Origin: Aneurinibacillus thermoaerophilus
Lineage (GTDB): Bacteria; Bacillota; Bacilli; Aneurinibacillales; Aneurinibacillaceae
DNA length: 64,000 bases
Assembly (NCBI RefSeq): GCF_900099925.1
Contig: NZ_FNDE01000007.1
Coordinates: forward strand, 53,915 to 117,914
Direction of reading: 5' to 3'
Shown: piece after piece, positions 26,131-35,047 of the stretch
Numbering within the stretch: position 1 is the first letter of the stretch
Layout: each line of letters begins with the position of its first letter
Made by a program: the position numbers and the translations under genes
The notes under the pieces: generated by a model
The model's input: only the letters and a program-made list of their open reading frames with translations
Database searches by the model: none
Told to the model about the DNA's origin: nothing

Positions 26131-26264
26131 AGACTTCCTTCGTATCGTTTCGCTGTTCATGTTGAGAAAATATGCATTCTATACAAATTTTTTCTTGAAA
26201 TGTTAAAATATTATAGACAAAAAAGCGTCGAGACAGTATCATAAGAATAAAAATTGAATAAAGA

Positions 26265-26450
26265 GCGGGGAAAGGTGCAAATTGCCTGTGTGCTTTTTGC
26301 TTAAAAGGGAAGAACGGTGCAAATCCGACGCGGTCCCGCCACTGTAAATGGGGAGTGACTCCAGCAATATACGCCACTGTTTCTGTGATGAAATGGGAAG
26401 GTATGGAGAAGCGATGATCCATGAGCCAGGAGACCTGCCTTTCTCTAAGA
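26265..26450 (+). ncRNA. Cobalamin riboswitch
   Basis: The core segments are visible in order: AAAGGTGCAA (26271-26280), the AAGGGAA-type segment, GGTGCAAATCCGACGCGGTC followed by CCGCCACTGT (about 26313-26345), and the B12 box GAGCCAGGAGACCTGCC (26423-26439). Adenosyl- or hydroxo-cobalamin binding is expected to turn off the downstream operon. It lies about 200 nt upstream of the S-layer protein gene, with a terminator between. Confidence 0.95.
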
Positions 26451-26575
26451 TGTTTCTGATTCTTCGGGGGGTGAGAATAAAGAAACGACAACAGTGTACA
26501 ATACAGCTGGGCTTTTGTATGCTTTTTTTCTTGTATTGTTCCATTGTTTGTTATTGCAACATTTCATTGTATGTG

Positions 26576-26605
26576 AGGCCACCCTTGTATAAGGGTGGCT
26601 TTGTT
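26576..26605 (+). terminator. Riboswitch expression-platform terminator
   Basis: GGCCACCCTT and AAGGGTGGCT pair across GTAT and are followed by TTGTTTGTT. It sits between the aptamer and the first gene, implying transcriptional control. The alternate antiterminator was not resolved by eye. Confidence 0.8.
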
Positions 26606-26654
26606 TGTTATTGTGCATTGACATTTCTTTAAGAGCGAAGGGGGTAATGAGAAA

Positions 26655-29600
26655 ATGGGTTTCAGAAATACATGGAAAAAGTATTTTGCTTTATTCACGA
26701 TCTTCTTTCTTTTTATTTCTACAGTGTTAGGGTTTTCTTGGTTTCAACCGAAGCCGGCTTATGCTTCTATTGTACCAAAAATAAGAGGAGATTTGGGGAG
26801 CGATACTACAGTAACTCCTGATACAGTAACCGTACAAGAGCAGTCTACTGGCCATTCTGTTGGCATTGAAGAGGCGATTCAGACAGCGAGTCAGTATGCC
26901 CTGAGCCATAATCAACTATCTGAATGGGAAGCAATCGGGCTTGCGCGCGCTGGACAAGCGGTTCCGGCAAGCTATCTCGAAAGCATAGAACGGGAGGTCG
27001 CGGCCGCAAAAGGACAGTACCGTAAAGTAACCGACTATGAACGAATTGCTTTAGCGGTCAAAGCGGTAGGCGGTGATCCGACCGCAATCGCCGGCTATAA
27101 CTTCATCGAAAAAATTTACAACAATTCTCGCATGACAAACCAAGGGCTCAACGGACCGATTTTTGCTTTAATCGCCCTTGACTGCGGAGATTACAAAACG
27201 CCTGAAGATGCGCAATGGAATCGCGAGAAGCTTATTGCTTACATTGTGCAACATCAATATGCGGACGGAAGTTGGCCGCTTTCGCCCGGAGCCGAAAGCA
27301 ATCTCGATATAACGGCGATGGCGCTGACCTCTCTTGCGCCATACAAAAACCGTCCTGAAGTGCAAACGGTTGTTGATAAGGCGGTTGCTTATTTATCGGC
27401 TCAACAAAATGAAACGGGCGGATACACATTTCGTTTTTTGGGGGACGTAACGGAGCCGAGCGAGACTACAGCCCAGGTGATTATCGCTTTAACCGCGAAT
27501 GGCATAGACCCGACTTCAGCCGCTTTCACAAAATCAGGAAAAAATTTGTTGCATCATTTGCTTTCATACCGGCAGTCGGACGGAGGCTTTGTCCATGTAG
27601 CGGGCGGAAAAACGGATAGGATGGCTACGGAACAAGCGTTGCAGGCGCTGGTAGCATATGATTTATTTACGAAGGGGAAATCTCCGCTTTATCGCTTCGC
27701 GGCTCAGCCTTCACCACCAACATCGGAAAAACCTCCAACGGAACCAGGGTCGCCGCTTCCCGATGGATCAACACCGCCTGAAGGAGGAACGCCCCCGAAT
27801 ACACCTGTTCCTGTAAAAAAAACAATTACGCTATCCGTAATCGGGGATAGTCAGCGCGGCGTCATTTTGCCTGCTCAGTCGGTAGAGCTGAAGGAGGGGG
27901 ACACAGCCTATACCGTTCTCCGGCGTATGTTAGGCAATAAAGTAGAATCTCGCGGTTCCGGGGCGACGCTGTACGTAGAAGCCATTGATGGGCTGGGGGA
28001 GTTTGATCGCGGTCCGCAGAGCGGTTGGATGTATTCGGTTAACGGCTGGTTTCCCAATTACAGTGCAGGCATTTATATGTTAGAAGATGGGGATGTTGTA
28101 GCCTGGCGCTATACGCTTGATCTCGGCAAGGATTTAGGTGCGTATTTTCTTGAGGATACGTACAAAGATGGAACATTTTCCATTCCGGCGCATGTTGAAA
28201 ATGAACTTAACCGTATTGGTCTTACGCCGAATAATACACAGCCGATAAGCAAAGTGGCCACAACGACGGTTGTGCTAAATGCTGCCGAAAGAATGGATGC
28301 CAGGCAAGCGGAGCAGATAAAGCAATCGTTGGCTAATCATACGGTATCGTTACAACAGTCCGTTTCAGCCGCTGTCGAAAGCGTAATTAAAGATAATATG
28401 GATGAAGTACAACTCATCGTTCCAGCGCAAGCTTTATCCAAAACAACTTCGCTCACGATTACCGAACAGATGGTTCAACGTCCGGAGCTTGTCTCTGGGA
28501 TATATGATTTCGGGCCGGATGGTACGAAGTTTAACAAATCGATATACATTATGATAAAAATTCCTATCGAAACGGAGCAATTACACGCTCTTGTATTGGC
28601 ATGGCTGGACGAGCAGAAAAATGAGTGGATTCCGATCCCCGCAGTATTGGATGCGAAAACAGGTATTATTATCGGAAAAGTGGATCATTTCACAAAATTT
28701 GCGGTGATCGATCGCAGCAAAGTAGAGAAGACAGCACAGTCCATTCCATCGTTGGATGTGGAGATTGAATCTCTTTGTAAACGAATTCTCGCAAACGCAA
28801 GCGATGGTAATCTTACTGAATGGGAAGCGTTCGCGCTGGCCCGCGCTGGCCGCAAGCTCCCTCCGGGCTATCTTGCCTCCATCGAAAAAATGCTTAGAGA
28901 GAAAAATGGACAATTTCGCAAAGTAACCGATTATGAGCGCATTGCCCTAGCCGTGAAAGCAGCAGGAGGGAATCCAGCCAGCATCGGCGGTTACAATTTA
29001 ATCGAGAAAATTTACAATCATGAGCATATGACCATTCAGGGAACAAATGGGCCGATTTTCGCGCTGTTAGCTTTTGATAGCGGTAAATACGAAATTCCTA
29101 ATCATGCCAGATGGACAAGAAATACGTTGATCGACTGGTTGGTGCAGCAGCAGAATCCAAATGGTGGTTTTCCGCTTGTAAAAGGAGAGGAAAGCAATGT
29201 CGATATTACAGCGATGGCCATTACTGCCTTGTCTTCATATTTAGAGAAAAAAGACGTAAAACAGGCGGTTGACAAAGCGGTACAATGGCTTTCTGAGGTT
29301 CAGCTCAAAAATGGCGGCTATAAACTGTTCGGCGATGAAAATAGCGAAAGTGTCTCCCAGGTTATCATTGCCCTTGCTTCAGTTGGAATCGATCCGAAAG
29401 ATGCAAGATTTGTGAAAGAGGAAGGAGATGTCGTGACCAGTTTATTCCGCTTTAAACAAGCGGATGGCGGATACGCCCATGTTATCGGCCAGCCGGCCAA
29501 TAAAATGGCAACTGAGCAGGCGCTTATGGCGCTAGTAGCGTATGATCGGTTCCTAACAGGAAAAGAAAAGCTTTATCAAATAACGGAAACACAAGCCCAG

Positions 29601-30173
29601 GCTACCTTTGACACAGATACAACGCCAATGCGTTTTGTAGACGAGGGGGCGATCTCTGACTGGGCGATGGCGGCTGTGTATCAAGCGTATGAGAAGGGCC
29701 TGATGGAAAGCGTTAGCGAGGTGGAACAACGTTTTGCTCCGAAACAGGCCATGACACGGGCGCAGTTGACGGTGTTATTGATGAAATTGCGTAATGAAAT
29801 GCCTGCGGTTGAGGCAAAACAAGTTTTTATGGATGTTACACCGGAAAATTGGTATTACGGTTATGTTATGAAAGCAAGAGAAAAAGGAATTGTTCAAGGG
29901 GTTACCCCTTCTTCTTTCCAACCTGAACAAATTGTTTCCCGTCAGGAAATGGCGGTTATGATTGCAAAAGCATTTGGGCTGTCTCCCGCTTTGAAACAGG
30001 CGAGCTTCCGGGACAATGACCGGGCGTTCAGGAAGACTTTGCCATATATACAGGCGGTTCGCGAGCAAAAGATTATGGTTGGAGCGGACGACGCTTTTTA
30101 TCCGGACGTTCCCGTTACACGGGAAATGGCGGCTGTTGTTGCCATTAAATTATATGAAAAAATGAATAAATAA
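26655..30173 (+). CDS. S-layer-anchored transcobalamin-like protein (two alpha/alpha barrels, DUF4430, SLH)
   Basis: A 1172-residue exported protein. Residues 1-37 are a signal peptide (cleavage AYA-S). Residues about 70-350 are an alpha/alpha-barrel of prenyltransferase/squalene-cyclase-like repeats (ADGSWPL, ETGGYTF, SDGGFVH). A Pro-rich linker follows, then DUF4430 (about 388-492; SGWMYSVNGWFPNYSAG). Residues about 530-690 include a ZU5-like beta region (GPDGTKFNKSIYIMI). A second barrel (about 700-985) is a clear duplicate of the first (GQFRKVTDYERIALAVKA against GQYRKVTDYERIALAVKA). Three SLH repeats (about 993-1172) bind cell-wall polymer. Barrel plus DUF4430 is the intrinsic factor/transcobalamin layout; with the riboswitch this implies extracellular cobalamin capture (inference). 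Confidence 0.85.
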   Translation: MGFRNTWKKYFALFTIFFLFISTVLGFSWFQPKPAYASIVPKIRGDLGSDTTVTPDTVTVQEQSTGHSVGIEEAIQTASQYALSHNQLSEWEAIGLARAGQAVPASYLESIEREVAAAKGQYRKVTDYERIALAVKAVGGDPTAIAGYNFIEKIYNNSRMTNQGLNGPIFALIALDCGDYKTPEDAQWNREKLIAYIVQHQYADGSWPLSPGAESNLDITAMALTSLAPYKNRPEVQTVVDKAVAYLSAQQNETGGYTFRFLGDVTEPSETTAQVIIALTANGIDPTSAAFTKSGKNLLHHLLSYRQSDGGFVHVAGGKTDRMATEQALQALVAYDLFTKGKSPLYRFAAQPSPPTSEKPPTEPGSPLPDGSTPPEGGTPPNTPVPVKKTITLSVIGDSQRGVILPAQSVELKEGDTAYTVLRRMLGNKVESRGSGATLYVEAIDGLGEFDRGPQSGWMYSVNGWFPNYSAGIYMLEDGDVVAWRYTLDLGKDLGAYFLEDTYKDGTFSIPAHVENELNRIGLTPNNTQPISKVATTTVVLNAAERMDARQAEQIKQSLANHTVSLQQSVSAAVESVIKDNMDEVQLIVPAQALSKTTSLTITEQMVQRPELVSGIYDFGPDGTKFNKSIYIMIKIPIETEQLHALVLAWLDEQKNEWIPIPAVLDAKTGIIIGKVDHFTKFAVIDRSKVEKTAQSIPSLDVEIESLCKRILANASDGNLTEWEAFALARAGRKLPPGYLASIEKMLREKNGQFRKVTDYERIALAVKAAGGNPASIGGYNLIEKIYNHEHMTIQGTNGPIFALLAFDSGKYEIPNHARWTRNTLIDWLVQQQNPNGGFPLVKGEESNVDITAMAITALSSYLEKKDVKQAVDKAVQWLSEVQLKNGGYKLFGDENSESVSQVIIALASVGIDPKDARFVKEEGDVVTSLFRFKQADGGYAHVIGQPANKMATEQALMALVAYDRFLTGKEKLYQITETQAQATFDTDTTPMRFVDEGAISDWAMAAVYQAYEKGLMESVSEVEQRFAPKQAMTRAQLTVLLMKLRNEMPAVEAKQVFMDVTPENWYYGYVMKAREKGIVQGVTPSSFQPEQIVSRQEMAVMIAKAFGLSPALKQASFRDNDRAFRKTLPYIQAVREQKIMVGADDAFYPDVPVTREMAAVVAIKLYEKMNK

Positions 30174-30195
30174 ATGTTTCAAGGGAGGGCGCTTT

Positions 30196-30984
30196 ATGCT
30201 TAAAAAAGGAAACACACAACTCTATTTTCTGGCTCGGGTTCTTATCGTGCTGAGCTTGCTTGTTGGTTGTAGCACAGCACCGGCCAATACGCCAGCCAAT
30301 ACCGGAAAGGCGGTGGAAACATCTGCGTTAACACAGCAGGCAGAGCAAAAACAGGCCGAGCAAATGCCGACCGCACAGGCGTCGGCTCCCGCTTTATCCG
30401 AATCCCAGGCCCAAACGGCTCAACCTGCGGCAATGAACCATCCATCACAATCAAAACCGATACCGCAAAAACAGGAAAAAGAAAAAAATAATGCTTCTTC
30501 TCAGAAACAGGAAAGAGAAACAACGAAAGCAGTCGCAGCGGCAGAACGGACAGTACCGGTTCAAGCGGCTGCGAAAGCGACGGTCGATCATGCGAAAACG
30601 AAAAAGGCACAACAGGCTAGCGAAACCTCCCCCGCTAAAAAAATGGTCTCCTTTTCTATTGTAGCGGATAAGGAACGGGGAACGATACTTTCGCCAACCG
30701 AAGTTGAAATTCAGGAAGGCGATACTGTACTTGACGTGCTCAAACGGGTTACGCGAGAGAAAAAGATTCAGATGGAATATCGGGGCGTGAAAGCGACCGC
30801 CTACGTAGAAGGAATTGACAATCTATACGAATTTGACAGGGGAAGCAAAAGCGGTTGGATGTACCGGGTAAACGGGGTCTTTCCGAATAAAAGCGCCGGT
30901 ATTTTTCCGGTTAAAGCCGGCGACAAAATTGAGTGGCTATATACCGTTGATTTAGGACGGGATTTAGGGGCGAAACTGGAATGA
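30196..30984 (+). CDS. DUF4430 (transcobalamin C-terminal-like) lipoprotein
   Basis: A 262-residue protein. The signal ends in the lipobox LLVGC with Cys 25, so it should be anchored to the outer face of the membrane. Residues 26-150 are a long Gln/Ala/Pro/Lys-rich flexible linker. Residues about 152-262 are DUF4430, closely similar to the domain in the preceding protein (SGWMYRVNGVFPNKSAG, YTVDLGRDLGA). AAGGGAGGG precedes ATG. Its stop overlaps the EcfT start by 4 bp. It likely hands ligand from the wall protein to the ECF importer. Confidence 0.85.
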   Translation: MLKKGNTQLYFLARVLIVLSLLVGCSTAPANTPANTGKAVETSALTQQAEQKQAEQMPTAQASAPALSESQAQTAQPAAMNHPSQSKPIPQKQEKEKNNASSQKQERETTKAVAAAERTVPVQAAAKATVDHAKTKKAQQASETSPAKKMVSFSIVADKERGTILSPTEVEIQEGDTVLDVLKRVTREKKIQMEYRGVKATAYVEGIDNLYEFDRGSKSGWMYRVNGVFPNKSAGIFPVKAGDKIEWLYTVDLGRDLGAKLE

Positions 30985-31859
30985 ACGGCGGCTTTGCCTC
31001 TTTCCACCCCGTTCCGTGTTTTTTTTATTATACAGGGGTCATTGTATTTGCCATGCTTTTCTTTCACCCCATTTTTTTACTCACCGCTCTGGTGTTGCTT
31101 CTTGTGTTGAACGTCTTGCATAAGCGGAGTCAACAATTACGCCGCTTGTTTTCGCTATATTTGGTGCTTGGCGGAGCTTTGATTGTATTAAATCCGCTTT
31201 TTTCACAACGTGGTGTGCACATTTTGTTTTATTTTCTTGAGCGACCGATTACATTGGAGGCGGTAGTATATGGATGTACGATGATGCTGTCGGTGTTGGT
31301 CATCTTATTAGCGTTTTTATCTTATCATTATGTTATTACGACAGATAAGCTCATGTATCTTTTCTCCCGTTTTGCTCCGAAAACGACTTTGTTAGCGATG
31401 ATGGCGATTCGCTTCGTTCCGTTGCTTAGGCGCAGGCTGTATCAGATTGCCCTGGTTCAGCGGACAAAGGGAGTTTCTATCTACCATGGATCTCTGGCAA
31501 AACGGGCGCGCGATGGAATGAAGCTGCTGCACATACTATTAATCTGGTCGTTGGAAGAGGCATTGCAAACGGCCGATTCCATGAAGGGGCGCGGATATGG
31601 CACTGCAAAGCGCAGTTTTTATTTTCCTTATCGTATGGAACGCAGGGACTGGACGGTTCTGCTTGCGCTTGGTGTCACTGGTATCGTTTGTATAGCAGGA
31701 TGGGGAATAGGTTATGGTGTATTGCCCATTTATCCGCGACTTGGCCATCTTCTGTTGACCCCCGCAGAAACGGTCATCTATGTTGTTTTTTGCATATATT
31801 TGCTCATTCCGCTGTGGATAGAAGGAAAGGAGAGAAAAGTGTGGCAACGTTTGAAGTGA
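30981..31859 (+). CDS. ecfT: ECF transporter transmembrane component EcfT
   Basis: A 292-residue integral membrane protein with five to six hydrophobic helices. QTADSMKGRGYG (about 195-206) is the EcfT coupling-helix signature (A-R-G region), preceded by RFVPLLRRRLYQI. EcfT couples the ATPases to the substrate-binding S subunit. ATGA overlap with the lipoprotein gene and 19-bp overlap with the ATPase gene show one operon. Confidence 0.9.
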   Translation: MNGGFASFHPVPCFFYYTGVIVFAMLFFHPIFLLTALVLLLVLNVLHKRSQQLRRLFSLYLVLGGALIVLNPLFSQRGVHILFYFLERPITLEAVVYGCTMMLSVLVILLAFLSYHYVITTDKLMYLFSRFAPKTTLLAMMAIRFVPLLRRRLYQIALVQRTKGVSIYHGSLAKRARDGMKLLHILLIWSLEEALQTADSMKGRGYGTAKRSFYFPYRMERRDWTVLLALGVTGIVCIAGWGIGYGVLPIYPRLGHLLLTPAETVIYVVFCIYLLIPLWIEGKERKVWQRLK

Positions 31860-33523
31860 AAAACTTGACTTTTTGCTATCCAGATGAAGAGATAGCCGCT
31901 CTTTCCGATATTTCGTTTACCGTTGCGGAAGGGGAGTTTATTGTGCTGTGCGGGCCATCCGGTTGCGGGAAAACAACTTTACTGCGTCATTTTAAAAAGG
32001 AGCTAATGCCCGTAGGAACACGAACAGGAGAAATTTTATACAATGGAAAATCATTAGTGGAACAAGATGACATGACAGCTGCAGCTGAAATTGGAATGGT
32101 TTTGCAAAATCCAGAAAATCAAATGGTGATGGATACGGTTTGGCATGAGCTTGCCTTTTCGATGGAGAATTTAGGATATTCGGTTCCGGTAATGCGTAAG
32201 CGCCTTGCTGAAATCGTGCAGTTTTTTGGTTTGGAACGTTTATTATATATGCCGGTACATGAACTTTCCGGTGGACAACAGCAAATGATAAATCTGGCGT
32301 CCGTCCTTTTATTACAGCCGCGTGTTTTGTTGCTGGATGAGCCGACGGCCCAGCTTGATCCGGTTGCATCCCGCGAGTTTCTGCAAATGATTCGTCAAAT
32401 AAACGATGAATTTTCGCTTACTGTCATTATGTGTGAACATCGGTTAGAAGAAGTATTGCCGCTTGCAGATCGGGTGTTGATGCTACAGCACGGGCGAATG
32501 AAATATCAGGGAACACCCGAAGAAATGAGCCGGGAAATCGCAGTGCGGCAGGATACTGCGTATTTTTCTTACTTGCCTTCTGTTGCCCGTTTGTATTTAA
32601 GCGCTCAAAGCAATGATTTATCCTCTTCGATCCCCTTAACGGTACGTGAGGGAAAACGGTGGTTGCAAGCGGTGATGAATGAAACGGAAAGGAGGCCAAC
32701 TTTGTCTTCTTCCGCTTCACATGTTGCTGATTGTAACTCAAATATATTCCTGGAGTGTCACGATATTGCTTTTCAGTATAAACAGGAATTACCTCCGGTT
32801 TTGCAAAAGCTTACACTTACTGTATATGAAAAAGAGCTTCTTGCTATTTTGGGCGGGAATGGCACGGGAAAATCGACGCTGCTGCAAGTGATGGGCGGGA
32901 TGCTTGTACCGCAGCGCGGTAGCATATGGCTAAGGGGCCGCTCAGTTCATAAGATAAAAGAAGCGGAGCGCTATCGCATGATTGGATATTTGGCGCAAAA
33001 TCCTCTCCTGTATTTTCTTCATGATACTGTGGAAGAAGAGTTGTGGTATATGGCGGATTATGTGGGGAGCGAGAGACCTGAGGAAGAAATCTCTTATCTC
33101 TTATCGCTTTTAGAAATAGAAAATGTACTGAAAAAACATCCACATGATTTAAGCGGGGGACAGCAGCAAAAGGTTGCCCTTGCGTTGATACTGCTATCAC
33201 GGCCACACATCCTGCTTGTAGATGAGCCGACGAAAGGAATGGACCCATTGGTCAAAGAGCGTTTTGCTGAGCTGCTTGATACGCTGCGTGCGCAGGGTAT
33301 GACGGTCGTAATGGTTACGCACGATATCGAATTTGCGGCGCGCCATGCTTCCCGCTGCGCTCTGCTGTTTGATGGGGCGATTACGACAGAAGCTGAACCT
33401 TCTGTTTTTTTCAGTGAAAATTATTTTTATACGACCGCTATTAATCGCGTAGTGCGGCAGTATTGGCCGGAGGCGTTAACCTATGAGGATGTGATGGACA
33501 GATGGCGCGTTCTCATCGGTTAA
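31841..33523 (+). CDS. Fused ECF ATPase (EcfA-EcfA')
   Basis: A 560-residue protein with two ABC ATPase domains. First: CGPSGCGKTT, LSGGQQQM, LLLDEPTAQLD (residues about 1-235). Second: GGNGTGKST, LSGGQQQK, LLVDEPTKGMD (about 300-555). ECF modules usually have two separate ATPases; here they are one chain. The frame is open back to 31688, but AAAGGAGAG six bases before GTG 31841 and the conserved VKNLTFCYPD start fix the site. Confidence 0.92.
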   Translation: MATFEVKNLTFCYPDEEIAALSDISFTVAEGEFIVLCGPSGCGKTTLLRHFKKELMPVGTRTGEILYNGKSLVEQDDMTAAAEIGMVLQNPENQMVMDTVWHELAFSMENLGYSVPVMRKRLAEIVQFFGLERLLYMPVHELSGGQQQMINLASVLLLQPRVLLLDEPTAQLDPVASREFLQMIRQINDEFSLTVIMCEHRLEEVLPLADRVLMLQHGRMKYQGTPEEMSREIAVRQDTAYFSYLPSVARLYLSAQSNDLSSSIPLTVREGKRWLQAVMNETERRPTLSSSASHVADCNSNIFLECHDIAFQYKQELPPVLQKLTLTVYEKELLAILGGNGTGKSTLLQVMGGMLVPQRGSIWLRGRSVHKIKEAERYRMIGYLAQNPLLYFLHDTVEEELWYMADYVGSERPEEEISYLLSLLEIENVLKKHPHDLSGGQQQKVALALILLSRPHILLVDEPTKGMDPLVKERFAELLDTLRAQGMTVVMVTHDIEFAARHASRCALLFDGAITTEAEPSVFFSENYFYTTAINRVVRQYWPEALTYEDVMDRWRVLIG

Positions 33524-34182
33524 TTTTGGTTAGTCTCGTTCTCCTTTTGACCATTCTTGCGCTTTCGTCCGCGTTTACGGACGAACACTACTTATTGCTT
33601 AGTTTCGTATTCATTGGAGTCACTTTGCTTCCGTTTTTTGCTAAGTTTGAACGGAGGCATATTGAAGCGCGGGAATTGGTACTGCTTGCCGTATTAGCGG
33701 CTATCGCCGCCGTTGGGCGCGTCCCTTTTGCGCCTTTACCGAGCGTACAGCCGACTTCGTTTGTCATTATCGTATCTGCCCTCGTTTTCGGTGCGGAGGC
33801 CGGATTTGTCATTGGCGCGGTTGCCGCTCTTATTTCTAACGTTTTTCTTGGTCAGGGGCCGTGGACGCCATGGCAAATGTTTTGTTGGGGCATGATTGGT
33901 GTGACGGCAGGTTGGTTCAAAGATACGTGGTGGATGAAAAAGCGACTAGGGTTGCTGGCATTTGGTTTCGTATGGGGATTTTTGTTTGGGTGGATCATGA
34001 ACATATGGTATTTGATTGCCCTGCCGGATGCATTCAGCTGGCAATTGGTTGTCGTCGCTTATGCGCAGAGTTTCTATTTCGATCTTGCACATGCTTTGTC
34101 CAATGTGTTTTTTCTTGCCGTGTTTGGGACAAGCTGGACGAAAATTTTGCTGCGTTTTCGACGAAAATATGCTTTGCTTTAA
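33502..34182 (+). CDS. ECF transporter substrate-binding S component (cobalamin, CbrT-like)
   Basis: A 226-residue membrane protein with about six helices. The LAALAAIAAVGR-like stretch (VLAAIAAVGRVPFAPLPSVQ) and SNVFLGQGPWTPWQMFCWG are typical of the CbrT-like S components of B12-regulated ECF transporters. It overlaps the ATPase gene by 22 bp. Substrate assignment rests on the upstream B12 riboswitch and neighbouring DUF4430 proteins, not on demonstrated binding. Confidence 0.85.
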   Translation: MARSHRLILVSLVLLLTILALSSAFTDEHYLLLSFVFIGVTLLPFFAKFERRHIEARELVLLAVLAAIAAVGRVPFAPLPSVQPTSFVIIVSALVFGAEAGFVIGAVAALISNVFLGQGPWTPWQMFCWGMIGVTAGWFKDTWWMKKRLGLLAFGFVWGFLFGWIMNIWYLIALPDAFSWQLVVVAYAQSFYFDLAHALSNVFFLAVFGTSWTKILLRFRRKYALL

Positions 34183-34265
34183 TGGAAGGCGTGCCTTTGA
34201 TAAGATGTACCTTTGCCTATCCCCATGTTGAAGGAGAACATTTTCAGCTTGCAATTCTTAGATGA
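34182..34265 (+). CDS. Possible 27-residue ORF overlapping the S-component stop (TAATG)
   Basis: ATG 34182 overlaps the preceding TAA. The frame encodes MEGVPLIRCTFAYPHVEGEH and seven further residues ending at TGA 34263. There is no convincing Shine-Dalgarno, so reinitiation after the S component would be needed. Weak call. Confidence 0.15.
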   Translation: MEGVPLIRCTFAYPHVEGEHFQLAILR

Positions 34266-34344
34266 ATATTATACGGTGTTTCTATGAGAACAGACGCTGG
34301 CACTGCTCAATCTGTTCTATATATGAGTCAAGGAGATGAACGCC

Positions 34345-34938
34345 ATGCGCGCAGAAGCAGTTAAGTCCAGTAGAACTTTCACAGATCCGATTGAAAAGCA
34401 CTTTTATGATATTATCAGTTTGATTGGTGAAGATCCAGAACGGGAAGGATTGCAAGAGACACCGAAGCGCATTGCCAAAATGTATCGGGAGATTTTTAGC
34501 GGGCTTCACGAAGATCCGGCTGAAGTGCTTGGAAAGACATTTCCAGCTGAAGGAACAAATGATATTGTGATCGTGCAGGATATTCCGTTTTATAGTGTAT
34601 GCGAACATCATTTTGTTCCTTTCTTCGGAAAGGTTCATATCGGTTATATCCCAAACGGTCGTATTGTCGGCTTGAGCAAATTTGCTCGTCTTGTTGAGAT
34701 TTTGGCACGCCGTCCGCAGGTACAGGAGCGGATTACGAATCAAATTGTGGACACGCTTGAAAAAGTGATTGAACCGGTGGGCGCGATCGCTGTGGTGGAA
34801 GCCGAACATCTGTGCATGAGCATGCGCGGGGTGAAAAAGCCGGGCAGCAAGACAAGAACCATTGCCCGCCGCGGTATTTTTGAAAAAGACAATGGCGTAC
34901 AGGAAGAACGGTTCTTCCGTTTGCTGGAGAAAGAATGA
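34345..34938 (+). CDS. folE: GTP cyclohydrolase I FolE
   Basis: A 197-residue homodecameric enzyme converting GTP to 7,8-dihydroneopterin triphosphate (folate/tetrahydropterin pathway). Zinc ligands are in YSVCEHHFVPFFGKVHIGY and AEHLCMSMRG; GLSKFARLVEI is characteristic. ATG 34336 touches the AAGGAG, so ATG 34345 nine bases beyond is preferred. Monocistronic, followed by a terminator; a folate-linked purU gene comes next. Confidence 0.96.
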   Translation: MRAEAVKSSRTFTDPIEKHFYDIISLIGEDPEREGLQETPKRIAKMYREIFSGLHEDPAEVLGKTFPAEGTNDIVIVQDIPFYSVCEHHFVPFFGKVHIGYIPNGRIVGLSKFARLVEILARRPQVQERITNQIVDTLEKVIEPVGAIAVVEAEHLCMSMRGVKKPGSKTRTIARRGIFEKDNGVQEERFFRLLEKE

Positions 34939-34944
34939 AAAGAT

Positions 34945-34973
34945 TGGAAAGGGCGGGCCTCCGCCTTTTTTCT
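34945..34973 (+). terminator. Intrinsic terminator after folE
   Basis: GGCGG-GCCT-CCGCC hairpin followed by six T residues. Confidence 0.75.
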
Positions 34974-35047
34974 TTGCCTAGCTTTTGGAATGATGTATAA
35001 TAGTCAGAAAATAAAATTCATACATAAGTGGTGGAGGATAAACAGAG

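Noticed and set aside
26348..26632. A 94-codon frame between the HAD phosphatase and the S-layer gene
   Set aside because: It coincides with the cobalamin riboswitch and its terminator.
31688..31840. Longer N-terminus for the fused ECF ATPase
   Set aside because: The extension overlaps ecfT in another frame and lacks a ribosome binding site; GTG 31841 has AAAGGAGAG and the conserved ATPase start.
33861..34265. A 134-codon frame overlapping the S component
   Set aside because: It is an out-of-frame shadow of the membrane protein gene; only the last part beyond the S-component stop (34182-34265) could be separate, listed with low confidence.
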